Source of the DNA: Catellatospora sp. IY07-71
Lineage (GTDB): Bacteria; Actinomycetota; Actinomycetes; Mycobacteriales; Micromonosporaceae
DNA length: 64,000 nucleotides
Assembly (NCBI RefSeq): GCF_018326265.1
Contig: NZ_AP023360.1
Location: 8,119,001-8,183,000 of the forward strand
Direction: 5' to 3'
A program made the translations under genes and the position numbers. The number at the start of each line of letters is the position of its first letter. Within the stretch, counting starts at the first letter, position 1. The notes below the pieces were generated by a model. The model was not told where the DNA came from, made no database searches, and was given only the letters and a program-made list of their open reading frames with translations. This document shows, piece by piece, positions 1-8,006 of this stretch.

Positions 1-641
1 CCGAGGGGTTCCAGGGTGGCCAGGGCACGCAGGTCGTCGAGGGTGGAGACGCCGCCGGAGGCGATCACCGGTGCCGAGGTCGCGGCGCAGACGTCGCGCA
101 GGAGCTGGAGGTTGGGGCCCTGGAGCATGCCGTCCTTGAGGATGTCGGTGACGACGTAGCGGGCGCAGCCGGCCTTGTCCAGGCGCTCCAGGACCTCGTA
201 GAGGTCGCCCGCGTCCTTGGTCCAGCCGCGCACGGACACGGTGCGGCCGCGCACGTCCAGGCCGACCGCGACCCGGTCGCCGTACTCGCCGACGACCCGG
301 TCGCACCACTCGGGATCCTCCAGGGCGGCGGTGCCGATGTTGACCCGGGCCGCGCCCGTCGCCAGGGCCGCGCGCAGGGACTCGTCGTCGCGGATCCCGC
401 CGGTCAGCTCGACCTTGATGTCCAGGCGCGCGATCGCGTCGGCGAGCTGCGCCGCGTTGGAGCCACGGCCGAACGCCGCGTCGAGGTCGACCATGTGGAT
501 CCACTGCGCCCCGGCCGCCTGGAAGGACAGCGCGGCGGTGAGCGGGTCGCCGTAGGACGTCTCGCTGCCGGCGGCGCCCTGCACCAGGCGCACCGCCTGC
601 CCGTTGACGACGTCCACGGCGGGCAGCAGATCCAGGGCCAT
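1..641 (-). CDS. priA: Phosphoribosyl isomerase A (HisA/PriA), 3' end cut by window edge
   Basis: Isomerises ProFAR to PRFAR in histidine synthesis. In most actinobacteria the single PriA enzyme also does the TrpF reaction of tryptophan synthesis (family knowledge). About 213 residues are visible of an expected 240 or so. The frame opens with [19 protein letters not shown], which carries the N-terminal catalytic Asp of this TIM barrel. Further on are VELTGGIRD (phosphate-binding strand), [14 protein letters not shown] (second catalytic Asp region) and [15 protein letters not shown] (C-terminal phosphate site). The ATG at 641-639 shares its A with the TGA of the upstream 110-residue gene (TGATG), so translation is probably coupled. 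The C-terminus lies outside the window. The trpF activity is inferred from lineage only. Confidence 0.93.
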   Translation of the reverse strand, partial: MALDLLPAVDVVNGQAVRLVQGAAGSETSYGDPLTAALSFQAAGAQWIHMVDLDAAFGRGSNAAQLADAIARLDIKVELTGGIRDDESLRAALATGAARVNIGTAALEDPEWCDRVVGEYGDRVAVGLDVRGRTVSVRGWTKDAGDLYEVLERLDKAGCARYVVTDILKDGMLQGPNLQLLRDVCAATSAPVIASGGVSTLDDLRALATLEPL

Positions 642-973
642 CAGGAACTCCTTCGGTCGAACGCGACGATCACGAACACGGGCAGGGCCAGCACCAGCAG
701 CAGCGACAGCGCCACCGCCAGCGCCGTCGAGGGCACCAGCTTCCAGATCACGAACAGCACCAGCGCGGCGACGACGGCGATCACGGCGCGCTCGGTGGCG
801 GTGCGCCGCGCCGACAGGCGGCCGGTGCGCCGCTTACGCAGCTCGTACAGGCTCAGGCGGCGCCACACGGCACGGCGCGCCATCCGCCGCCCGGCACGCC
901 GCTCCTCGGCGGCGACGGCAGCCCGCGCGGCGGCCTCCCGCGCCTCCCGCCGCAGCTTCCGCTCTTTACTCAT
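641..973 (-). CDS. Small conserved membrane protein between hisH and priA
   Basis: 110 residues. The first 60 or so are strongly basic and Arg/Ala-rich (helical, [24 protein letters not shown]). Two closely spaced hydrophobic stretches follow (about residues 63-82 and 85-104), and the protein ends in DRRSS. This suggests a small two-span membrane protein with a cytoplasmic basic head. I do not recognise the family. The start ATG at 973-971 is the last ATG supplied by the 74-bp tandem repeat upstream, and the stop overlaps the priA start by one base. It therefore sits in the his operon, but nothing seen in it suggests a role in histidine synthesis. Confidence 0.7.
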   Translation of the reverse strand: MSKERKLRREAREAAARAAVAAEERRAGRRMARRAVWRRLSLYELRKRRTGRLSARRTATERAVIAVVAALVLFVIWKLVPSTALAVALSLLLVLALPVFVIVAFDRRSS

Positions 974-1148
974 GCCGCCGCTCCGCTCCGCTGCGCGTCG
1001 TCATGAGTCTCCACTGCACCACCGATTCGCTCGCTGCACTCGCTCATGCCGCCGCTCCGCTCCGCCGCGCGTCGTCATGAGTCTCCACTGCACCACCGAT
1101 TCGCTCGCTGCACTCGCTCATGCCGCCGCTCCGCTCCGCCGCGCGGCG
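971..1148 (-). repeat. 74-bp tandem repeat, about 2.4 copies, ending at a start codon
   Basis: Units begin at 971, 1045 and 1119 (period exactly 74). The third unit is cut after about 30 bases. Copies differ by single bases (for example ctgcgcg versus ccgcgcg). Read on the minus strand each unit starts ATGAGCGAGTGCAGCGAGCG and would encode MSECSERIGGAVETHDDARR. Since 74 is not a multiple of 3, each copy shifts frame into the next ATG. The last ATG is the start codon of the 110-residue gene. Confidence 0.9.
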
Positions 1149-1203
1149 TACCGGGCCCGCACCGCGGCACCGTCCCGCTCGCTCACGACTCTGCTCCGCT
1201 CGT

Positions 1204-1237
1204 CGCCTCGCCGTACGGGACCCCGCACGGCGAGGCG
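1204..1237 (-). terminator. Stem-loop just downstream of hisH
   Basis: Perfect 11-bp stem (CGCCTCGCCGT at 1204-1214 with ACGGCGAGGCG at 1227-1237) around a 12-base loop, 17 bases beyond the hisH stop. There is no U-tract, so it may be a GC-type terminator or an mRNA-stabilising hairpin that partly separates hisH from the downstream genes. Confidence 0.55.
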
Positions 1238-1253
1238 AGCCTAGCGAGCGGGC

Positions 1254-1883
1254 TCACAGCGTGGCGATCCAGTTGCGCAGGACGCTCGCGCCGATCGCGC
1301 CGGACTTCTCCGGGTGGAACTGGGTGACCGCCAGCGGCCCCCGCTCCGCGGCGGCGACGAACGTCGCGTGCTCGTGGGTCGACGTGGTGACCAGGGCGAC
1401 CCCGTCCAGGTCGGCGCTGGGCAGGGCGGCGTACGAGTGCACGAAGTAGCAGCGCGCGTCGGCCTGCACGCCGGAGAACAGCGTCGAGCCGGCGGGCGCG
1501 TCGAGCAGGTTCCAGCCCATGTGCGGCACGCGCCGCGCGGCCAGCCGGGTCACCGTGCCGGGCAGCAGGCCCAGGCCCTTGGTGACCACGCCGTGCTCGT
1601 CGCCGGAGTCGAACATGACCTGCGCGCCGACGCAGATGCCGAGCACCGGCCGCCCGGCCATGACCCGGTCGGTGATGACCGGCCCGGCCTGGGCCGCCTC
1701 GATCCCGGCCATGCACGCCGCGAACGCGCCGACACCGGGCACGACGAGGCCGTCGGCCCGCTCGGCGGCGGCCAGGTCGGGCGTGACCAGCACGTCCGCT
1801 CCGGCCGCTTCGAGGGCCCGCTGCGCCGATCGCAGGTTGCCCGACCCGTAGTCGAGCACCGTCACCTTCGGTTTGGCCGTCAC
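1254..1883 (-). CDS. hisH: Imidazole glycerol phosphate synthase, glutaminase subunit
   Basis: 209 residues, the normal length for HisH. It hydrolyses glutamine and channels ammonia to HisF. The N-terminus KVTVLDYGSGNLRS is typical of class I amidotransferases. The nucleophile Cys is in PVLGICVGAQVMF (the usual GMQ is GAQ here), and the His and Glu of the triad are in TQFHPEKSG near the C-terminus. The start is GTG at 1883, overlapping the hisB stop as GTGA, so the two are coupled. The partner hisF is not in the window; it is expected beyond the left edge, past priA. Confidence 0.95.
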   Translation of the reverse strand: MTAKPKVTVLDYGSGNLRSAQRALEAAGADVLVTPDLAAAERADGLVVPGVGAFAACMAGIEAAQAGPVITDRVMAGRPVLGICVGAQVMFDSGDEHGVVTKGLGLLPGTVTRLAARRVPHMGWNLLDAPAGSTLFSGVQADARCYFVHSYAALPSADLDGVALVTTSTHEHATFVAAAERGPLAVTQFHPEKSGAIGASVLRNWIATL

Positions 1884-2494
1884 AGAACCCCCTTGGTGCT
1901 GGGCACCGCGCCCGCGCTGCGCGGGTCGATCTCGACGGCGGTGCGCAGGGCGCGGGCGAGCGCCTTGAACTGGCCCTCGACGACGTGGTGCGCGTCGGGC
2001 TTGGTGCCGGGCCGGGCGGCCCGCAGCACGGACACGTGCAGCGTGACCTTGGCGGTCTGGCCGAAGGACTCGAAGATGTGCCGCGTCATCGACGTCGGGT
2101 AGACCGGCCCGATGTACGGCGCGAGGTCCATCGGCTCGTCGTGCACCACGTACGGCCGGCCGGACAGGTCCACGGCGGCCTGCACCAGCACCTCGTCCAT
2201 GGGGACGACGGCGTCGCCGTAGCGCCGGATGCCGGCCTTGTCGCCCAGCGCGATGGCGAACGCCTCGCCGAGCGCCAGCGCGGTGTCCTCCATGGTGTGG
2301 TGCGCGTCGATCTCGAGGTCGCCCTCGGTGCGCACGGTCAGGTCGAAGCCGCCGTGCCGGGCGATCTGGTTGAGCATGTGGTCGAAGAAGCCGACCCCGG
2401 TGCTGATCTCACCGCGGCCCGTGCCGTCGAGGTCGATCTCGACGAGGACCTTGGTCTCCTTGGTGACCCGCTCGACGCGTCCGGTCCGGCTCAT
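1880..2494 (-). CDS. hisB: Imidazoleglycerol-phosphate dehydratase
   Basis: 204 residues, a monofunctional HisB without the HisB-N phosphatase domain found in enteric bacteria. The two metal-binding repeats are clear: [19 protein letters not shown] and [16 protein letters not shown] in the first half, and [11 protein letters not shown] followed by [18 protein letters not shown] in the second. The His and Glu residues of these motifs bind the paired Mn ions. The start is ATG at 2494. Its ATGA overlaps the hisC stop and its own TGA overlaps the hisH GTG, so it is an internal gene of a tightly coupled hisDCBH operon. Confidence 0.96.
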   Translation of the reverse strand: MSRTGRVERVTKETKVLVEIDLDGTGRGEISTGVGFFDHMLNQIARHGGFDLTVRTEGDLEIDAHHTMEDTALALGEAFAIALGDKAGIRRYGDAVVPMDEVLVQAAVDLSGRPYVVHDEPMDLAPYIGPVYPTSMTRHIFESFGQTAKVTLHVSVLRAARPGTKPDAHHVVEGQFKALARALRTAVEIDPRSAGAVPSTKGVL

Positions 2495-3573
2495 GCCTGC
2501 AGCTCCTTCATGGCGTTCAGGAAGGCGGTGGTCTCGGCGTGGGTGCCCGCGGTGACCCGCAGCCAGCCGGGCAGGCCCACGTCGCGCACCAGCACGCCCT
2601 GGTCGAGCAGGGTCCGCCAGGCGGCCTGCTGGTCTTCGAAGCGTCCGAACAGGACGAAGTTGGCGTCCGAGTCGGCCACGGCCCAGCCGCTCAGGCGCAG
2701 CTCGGACACGATGCGGTCGCGCTCGGCCTTGATCGCCTCGACGGTGCCCAGCAGCACGTCCGCGTGCGCGAGCGCGGCGCGGGCGGCGGCCTGGGTGAGC
2801 GCGGACAGGTGATACGGCAGGCGCACCAGCTGCACCGCCTCCACGATCGCCGGGTGCGCGGCCAGGTAGCCGACGCGGGCCCCGGCGAAGGCGAACGCCT
2901 TGCTCATGGTCCGGCTGACCACCAGGCGCGGGTGCCGGTCCAGCAGCTCCAGCGCGCTGGGCGTGCCGGGGCGGCGGAACTCGGCGTACGCCTCGTCGAT
3001 CAGCACCAGGCCCTCGGTCTCGGCCAGCACCGCCTCGACGATCGAGAAGTCCAGCGCGGTGCCGGTCGGGTTGTTCGGCGAGCACAGCAGCGTCAGCGCC
3101 GGCCGGTGGCGGCGCACCTGCGCCACCGCGTGCTCGGCGGTGAGCCCGAAGTCGTCGCCGCGGCCGCCGTCCACCCAGGTGGTGGCGGTCCCGGCGGCCA
3201 GCAGCGGATGCATCGAGTACGCCGGGCCGAAGCCCAGCGCCACCCGCCCCGGCCCGGCGAACGCCTGGAACAGCTGCTGCTGGATCTCGTTGGAGCCGTT
3301 GGCGGCCCACAGCTGCTCGGCGGTCAGCCCGTGCCCGCAGTAGGCGGCCAGGTCGGCGCGCAGCTTCACGGCGTCCCGGTCGGGGTAGCGGTTCAGGTCG
3401 GCGATCTCCCCGGTGATCGCGCGGCCGACCGCCCGCACCACCTCGTCGGGCAGCGGGTACGAGTTCTCGTTGGTGTTCAGCCGCACCGGCACGTCGAGCT
3501 GCGGCGCGCCGTACGCGGTGCGCCCGCGCAGCTCCTCGCGCAGCAGCCCCTGCACCCAGTCGTGGTCGCTCAT
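2491..3573 (-). CDS. hisC: Histidinol-phosphate aminotransferase
   Basis: 360 residues, a fold-type I PLP aminotransferase that transfers amino groups to imidazole acetol phosphate. Visible landmarks: [15 protein letters not shown] at the N-terminus, [16 protein letters not shown] (PLP phosphate site), [12 protein letters not shown] (Asn contacting PLP), LIDEAYAEF (Asp to the pyridine nitrogen) and [18 protein letters not shown], which carries the Schiff-base Lys and the phosphate-binding Arg. The start is ATG at 3573, overlapping the hisD stop by four bases. It is preceded by a GAGAGGGAG stretch that can act as ribosome site. It lies inside the his operon. Confidence 0.96.
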   Translation of the reverse strand: MSDHDWVQGLLREELRGRTAYGAPQLDVPVRLNTNENSYPLPDEVVRAVGRAITGEIADLNRYPDRDAVKLRADLAAYCGHGLTAEQLWAANGSNEIQQQLFQAFAGPGRVALGFGPAYSMHPLLAAGTATTWVDGGRGDDFGLTAEHAVAQVRRHRPALTLLCSPNNPTGTALDFSIVEAVLAETEGLVLIDEAYAEFRRPGTPSALELLDRHPRLVVSRTMSKAFAFAGARVGYLAAHPAIVEAVQLVRLPYHLSALTQAAARAALAHADVLLGTVEAIKAERDRIVSELRLSGWAVADSDANFVLFGRFEDQQAAWRTLLDQGVLVRDVGLPGWLRVTAGTHAETTAFLNAMKELQA

Positions 3574-4910
3574 GCCGCGTTCTCCCTCTCGAAGCGCGCG
3601 GTCACGGCCTCGCCGTGCGCGGGCAGGTCCTCGGCGTTGGCCAGCGCCACCACGTGGTGCGCCACGTCGCGCAGCGCGTCCTGGGTGTACTCCACGACGT
3701 GGATGCCGCGCAGGAACGACTGCACCGACAGCCCCGACGAGTGGCGCGCGCAGCCCGCCGTGGGCAGCACGTGGTTGGAGCCGGCGCAGTAGTCGCCCAG
3801 CGACACCGGCGCGTACGCCCCCACGAAGATCGCCCCGGCGTTGCGCACCCGCATCGCCCACTCCCGGGCGTCGCGGGTCTGGATCTCCAGGTGCTCGGCC
3901 GCGTACGCGTCCACCACGCGCAGCCCCTGCGCCAGGTCGCCGACCAGCACCACGCCCGACTGCGGGCCGCTCAGCGCGGTGGCGACGCGCGCGCTGTGCT
4001 TCGTGCGGGCCACCCGCACCGCCAGCTCGGCGTCGACCGCGTCGGCCAGCGCGACCGAATCGGTGACCAGCACGCTGGCCGCCATCGGGTCGTGCTCGGC
4101 CTGGCTGATCAGGTCGGCGGCGACGTGCGCCGGGTCGGCGGTGTCGTCGGCCAGGATCGCGATCTCGGTCGGCCCGGCCTCGGCGTCGATGCCCACCACG
4201 CCGCGCACCAGGCGCTTGGCGGCGGTCACCCACAGGTTGCCCGGGCCGGTGATCAGGTCGACCGGAGCGCAGTCGTCGGCGGCGGTCAGCTCCCGCTCCG
4301 GGTCGGCCGTGCCGCGGGTGCCGTAGGCGAGCATCGCCACGGCCTGCGCGCCGCCCACGCCGTACACCTCGTCGACGCCCAGCAGCGCGCAGGCGGCCAG
4401 CACCCGCGCGTCGGGCAGCCCGGTCGCCTTCTGCGGCGGGCTCACGATCACCAGGCTGGGCACGCCCGCGGCCTGGGCGGGCACCACGTTCATGACCACG
4501 GTCGACGGGTAGACGGCCAGCCCGCCGGGCACGTAGAGGCCGACCCGGGACACCGGCAGCCAGCGCTCGGTCACCGTGCCGCCGGGCACCACCTGGGTGG
4601 TGTGGTCGGTGCGGCGCTGGTCGGCGTGGACCTTGCGAGTGCGCTCGATCGCCTCCAGCAGCGCGGCCCGGACCTCGGGCTCCAGCGCCTGCTCGGCTTC
4701 CTTGATCGCTTCCGCCGGCACCCGCAACGCGGCCAGGTCCACCCCGTCGAGCCGATGGGTGGCCTCCTTGACCGCCTCGACACCATGCTCGCGCACCCCG
4801 TCGACCAGCGGGCGGATCTGCTCCACCGCCTGGCTGACGTCGATCTGGGCACGGGGCAGCAGGTTGCGCGGATCGATGTCACGTCCACGCAGGTCGATAC
4901 GGGTCAACAC
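3570..4910 (-). CDS. hisD: Histidinol dehydrogenase
   Basis: 446 residues from the GTG at 4910 ([21 protein letters not shown]), which matches the conserved beginning of actinobacterial HisD. The frame stays open to 5015, but that extension looks non-coding. It carries out the last two NAD-dependent steps of histidine synthesis. Landmarks include [47 protein letters not shown] (Zn ligand region), [10 protein letters not shown] (catalytic Glu-His) and [20 protein letters not shown]. It is the first gene of the hisDCBH run, transcribed divergently from the LON-domain gene across 144 bases that must contain both promoters. A G-rich stretch (TTTGGGG) abuts the start codon. Confidence 0.95.
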   Translation of the reverse strand: MLTRIDLRGRDIDPRNLLPRAQIDVSQAVEQIRPLVDGVREHGVEAVKEATHRLDGVDLAALRVPAEAIKEAEQALEPEVRAALLEAIERTRKVHADQRRTDHTTQVVPGGTVTERWLPVSRVGLYVPGGLAVYPSTVVMNVVPAQAAGVPSLVIVSPPQKATGLPDARVLAACALLGVDEVYGVGGAQAVAMLAYGTRGTADPERELTAADDCAPVDLITGPGNLWVTAAKRLVRGVVGIDAEAGPTEIAILADDTADPAHVAADLISQAEHDPMAASVLVTDSVALADAVDAELAVRVARTKHSARVATALSGPQSGVVLVGDLAQGLRVVDAYAAEHLEIQTRDAREWAMRVRNAGAIFVGAYAPVSLGDYCAGSNHVLPTAGCARHSSGLSVQSFLRGIHVVEYTQDALRDVAHHVVALANAEDLPAHGEAVTARFERENAA

Positions 4911-5042
4911 CCCCAAAAGTCTACTGGCGTGCCTCTTCGCCCCGGACCCGCCGCCCAGGCACTGGGACAGTGACCCGGGCCACCCCGCGACGACTTCCGC
5001 CGGTGGGCGGAACACGGGAGCGCCGTTGACACATCCCGGCGT

Positions 5043-5048
5043 TAGGCT
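5043..5048 (+). promoter_or_regulatory. Putative -10 element of a leaderless promoter for the LON-domain gene
   Basis: TAGGCT lies six bases before the ATG at 5055, which fits transcription starting at the start codon. No ribosome site is visible. A TTGACA at 5026-5031 is too close (11-base gap) to be its -35. Similar TAnnnT-N6/7-start spacing occurs at murT and at the leuS leader peptide. Confidence 0.45.
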
Positions 5049-5054
5049 CAGCCA

Positions 5055-5738
5055 ATGACCGGGACGCTGCCGCTGTTCCCGCTGGGCACGGTGCTCTTCC
5101 CGGGCCTGGTGCTACCGCTGCACATCTTCGAGGAGCGCTGGCGCACCCTGGTGCGCAACCTGATGGAGCTGCCCGACGGCACGCCGCGCGAGTTCGGCGT
5201 GGTCGCCATCGAGCGCGGCCTGGAGGTCATGCCCCCGCCCCACGACGGCGTCGCCACCTCCGAGGTGGTGGTGCACGAGGTCGGCTGCGTGGCGCAGCTC
5301 CGTAAGATCACCGAGCTGCCGGACGGCCGGTTCGACATCGTCACGGTCGGCCAGCGGCGCTTCCGCATCACCGGCTTCGTGCCGAGCCCGCATCCCTACC
5401 CCGTGGTGGGCGTCGAGTGGCTGCCCGAGCCCGCCGCCGACGAGAACGCCGAAGGCCTCGCCCCGCGCGTGCTGTCCGCCTTCCGGGAGTATCTCGGCGT
5501 GCTGCGCGGCGGCCCCGACGACCAGCTGCCGGAGGACCCGGTGGTGCTGTCACACCTGGTCGCGGCGAGCGCCTCGCTCACCGTGGGCGACCGCCAGGCG
5601 CTGCTCAGCGCCCCCGATCCGGCGACGAGGCTGCGCCAGGAGCTGAAGCTGCTGGCCCGGGAGACGGCGCTGCTGCGCGAGGTGCGGGCCGTGCCGGCGC
5701 AGCTCGCCCAGCTCGGCCCCACCCCGGCGATGAACTGA
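5055..5738 (+). CDS. LON substrate-binding (N-terminal) domain protein
   Basis: 227 residues, a stand-alone Lon N-terminal-like domain without the AAA+ and protease parts. The opening [26 protein letters not shown] is diagnostic for the family. [30 protein letters not shown] is its central beta-sheet segment. The C-terminal half is helical (REYLGVL..., [20 protein letters not shown]). The actual function is unknown; peptide or protein-substrate binding is assumed from the Lon N-domain. It is divergent from hisD. The next gene is convergent, with only six bases between the stops. Confidence 0.9.
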   Translation: MTGTLPLFPLGTVLFPGLVLPLHIFEERWRTLVRNLMELPDGTPREFGVVAIERGLEVMPPPHDGVATSEVVVHEVGCVAQLRKITELPDGRFDIVTVGQRRFRITGFVPSPHPYPVVGVEWLPEPAADENAEGLAPRVLSAFREYLGVLRGGPDDQLPEDPVVLSHLVAASASLTVGDRQALLSAPDPATRLRQELKLLARETALLREVRAVPAQLAQLGPTPAMN

Positions 5739-5744
5739 GCGCGC

Positions 5745-6425
5745 TCAGCGCGCCGGGTCGAGCGGCTGGTCGCCGTACCCGCCGTACTCGTCGGTGTAGA
5801 CGTCCTCGTCCTCGCCCCGGCGCAGCGACGGCCAGCGCGACCAGGCCGCCATCAGGGCGTAGCTGACCACCGCGCCGAACGCGGGGATGAGCAGCGTGCC
5901 GCCGATCGCGTACGGGAAGAAGCCCAGCTCCTTGACCGCACGCAGGTCCGGCGGCCGGTGCACGATGGTGTCCACCGGCGCGCTGGCCTTGAGCTGCTCG
6001 TACTCGACCAGGCCGATGTTGTGGCCCACCCACCAGGCGACCCAGCCCGCGATCACGGAGCCCAGCAGCACCCCGGCCAGCTGGATCGGGCCGCGCCTGG
6101 CCGGCAGCAGCACCCACGCCAGCACCGCGACGAGCACCCCGAACCCGAGCCCGAGCAGCACGAACCAGCCCTCGGCCGCGGCCAGCTCCTCCGGCTCCGG
6201 CGAGGTGTAGACCAGGCCCTGCTCGGTGCCCAGCTCGGCCATCCGCAGCGGCAGCGTCGGCGCGAACCGGTGCCACAGCAGCCCTAGCCCGATCCCCAGC
6301 ACACCGATCACGGCGGCGGTGACCAGGGCCCACAGCACGTCGGCACCGTACCCGCCGCGCGCGGGCGCCGGCTCCTGCACCGGGTTGACGGGATCGCCGT
6401 AGCCGGGTGTGTCGTCGGAAAGCAT
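5745..6425 (-). CDS. Membrane protein of unknown function (four predicted spans)
   Basis: 226 residues from the ATG at 6425; a GTG at 6473 would add 16 residues. After a Pro-rich N-terminus come four hydrophobic spans: VLWALVTAAVIGVLGIGLGL, GWFVLLGLGFGVLVAVLAWV, LAGVLLGSVIAGWVAWWVG and, after a polar loop (EYEQLKASAPVDTIVHRPPD), PYAIGGTLLIPAFGAVVSYA. The tail is acidic with Tyr/Gly (EDEDVYTDEYGGYGDQPLDPAR). It resembles conserved actinobacterial membrane proteins found next to his genes, but I cannot name a function. Its stop is tail-to-tail with the LON-domain gene. Confidence 0.75.
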   Translation of the reverse strand: MLSDDTPGYGDPVNPVQEPAPARGGYGADVLWALVTAAVIGVLGIGLGLLWHRFAPTLPLRMAELGTEQGLVYTSPEPEELAAAEGWFVLLGLGFGVLVAVLAWVLLPARRGPIQLAGVLLGSVIAGWVAWWVGHNIGLVEYEQLKASAPVDTIVHRPPDLRAVKELGFFPYAIGGTLLIPAFGAVVSYALMAAWSRWPSLRRGEDEDVYTDEYGGYGDQPLDPAR

Positions 6426-6548
6426 GCTCGAACCGTATTCCTCTCCGCCTGGGCCCGTGTCCGCGCCGGGCACTGCTGGGCGTGATACGACCCTTCGTGC
6501 CGTGCTGCGATAGGTTGTCCAGACCGATCGCCGAACGCGGGAGCCGCA

Positions 6549-7880
6549 ATGATTTCACAGGAACGGCTGGAGGAGATCGTCCGGCACTGGGCCGTCACCG
6601 AGACGCTGCGCCGCGGCTACCCGTGCGAGCCGAGGCTCACCGAGTTCGAGGCGGGCTGGGTCGTCTGGGCGCCCGCGCCGTCCGGCGGGCCGATCCCCGA
6701 GCCGGGCAGCGGCGAGACGGTGATCATCGACCGGGAGACCGGCGAGCTGACCGTCGTGCCCGGCCTTCCCCCGCAGGTCGCCATGAGCCGGTACGCGGGC
6801 GGCGAGCACCGCGTCACGGCGGGCGCGACGCAGTTCGGCGGGATGCCGACCGTGCCGCCGATGCCGCCGGTCCCGCCGTCGTTCGACGGCACGGTGACCC
6901 CGCCCTCCTTCGACGGGCAGCCGCTGCCGCCGCCCCCGGTCTCGCCCGTGTCGCCGTTCGGGCCGCCGCCGGTGGAGCCCGCCGAGCTGGCCCGGCGCGC
7001 CGAGGCGCTCGCCGCCGAGCTGGCGCGCCTCGGCGGCGACACGACACTGCCCCAGGTCGCGGCGGTCCTGGAGGTCGGCGGCCAGGTCTTCACCGCGCTC
7101 GGCCACACCGCCGACGCCGAACCCGACCACCACCCGGCGGTACGGCAGGCCCTGTCCGCGCTCGCCCCCGGCAACCGCAACCGGGGCGCGCACCGGCACC
7201 CGGAGCTGCTCGCGCTGTCGCGCGCGCTCTACGCGCTGGCCGACGGCGCGGCCCGCCCGGATCTGGTCGCGCAGTTGCTGTCGGGCGGGACGCTGCGGCT
7301 GACGCTGCTGCGCGAGGGCGCCGACCCGGCCGCCGCCACCCCGGCCGCCTCCTGCCACACCTGCGGCACCGTGCTGGTCAGCCTCGGCATGCGCGGCGAA
7401 CTGCCGCGCGACCTGGAGACGCCCGAGCAGCCGCCCAACCCGCCCGCCGACGCCGCGGCGACCCGGGTGATCACCGCCGAGGCGGTCGCCGCCACGGTCG
7501 CCGCGCCCGGCCTGCGCCACCGGCTGCCCGTGCTGCCGTTCGTGGTGGACCTGCTCGCGCCGTACGCGCCGTTCTACCCCGTGCTGCAGAGCCGTCCCGG
7601 CGCGGCGCAGCGGGCCGAGTCGTTCACCATCGACGTCTGGGTGCGCGAACGCACCGCCGACACGCTCGGCGACGCCGCCGCCCGGGTCGGCGCGCAGCTC
7701 TACCCCATCGGCGGGGAGCCCGCCGGATATCACTCGATCATCGCCGTCGACGAGCACCGACGGGTGTTCGCGGTGGACCACGCCGGCATCTGGGTCCTCG
7801 GCGCCGACCTCCCCACCGCGGTGCAGACCCTGCTCACCGGCGGTCCCACCCCTCGGGTACGGGCCGACGGCACCTGGTGA
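6549..7880 (+). CDS. YwqJ-type deaminase-like protein with SUKH-3-like C-terminus
   Basis: 443 residues in three parts. Residues 1-85 (VIIDRETGELTVVPGLPPQ) resemble the YrhB/Imm35-like fold. A Pro-rich linker runs to about 145. A middle domain has RHPELLALSRALYAL and, about 50 residues later, SCHTCGTVLVSLGM; His/Glu plus CxxC is the zinc signature of YwqJ-related nucleic acid deaminases. The C-terminal 120 residues (FTIDVWVRERTADTLGDAAA to LGADLPTAVQTLLTGGPTPRV) look like SUKH-3. Deaminases of this type and SUKH domains are components of polymorphic toxin systems (established); whether this protein is toxin, immunity or sensor is unknown. GGGAG sits seven bases before the ATG. It is convergent with a paralogue at 8007-9260. 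Confidence 0.75.
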   Translation: MISQERLEEIVRHWAVTETLRRGYPCEPRLTEFEAGWVVWAPAPSGGPIPEPGSGETVIIDRETGELTVVPGLPPQVAMSRYAGGEHRVTAGATQFGGMPTVPPMPPVPPSFDGTVTPPSFDGQPLPPPPVSPVSPFGPPPVEPAELARRAEALAAELARLGGDTTLPQVAAVLEVGGQVFTALGHTADAEPDHHPAVRQALSALAPGNRNRGAHRHPELLALSRALYALADGAARPDLVAQLLSGGTLRLTLLREGADPAAATPAASCHTCGTVLVSLGMRGELPRDLETPEQPPNPPADAAATRVITAEAVAATVAAPGLRHRLPVLPFVVDLLAPYAPFYPVLQSRPGAAQRAESFTIDVWVRERTADTLGDAAARVGAQLYPIGGEPAGYHSIIAVDEHRRVFAVDHAGIWVLGADLPTAVQTLLTGGPTPRVRADGTW

Positions 7881-7944
7881 GGCACCCCCGCGGTCCATTG
7901 TCGGCGCCGTGGGACACCGCCCGAGGGCGGTACCGGCCGCCGCA

Positions 7945-7988
7945 GGCCACAACTTCTGGGATGTGGGTACAACCCAGAAGTTGTGGCC
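7945..7988. terminator. Bidirectional terminator between the two convergent deaminase-like genes
   Basis: Perfect 16-bp inverted repeat: GGCCACAACTTCTGGG at 7945-7960 and its complement at 7973-7988, with a 12-base loop. It lies in the 126-base gap between two converging genes. No long T-run, so termination would depend on the stem alone. Confidence 0.75.
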
Positions 7989-8006
7989 GCCGGAAGGCAG
8001 TGCCGC

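Noticed and set aside
971-1148. Tandem repeat as a CRISPR array
   Set aside because: Units of 74 bases are directly adjacent with no unique spacers, and no cas genes are near.
5026-5031. TTGACA as -35 for the LON-domain gene
   Set aside because: Only 11 bases separate it from the TAGGCT box, too short for a normal promoter spacer.
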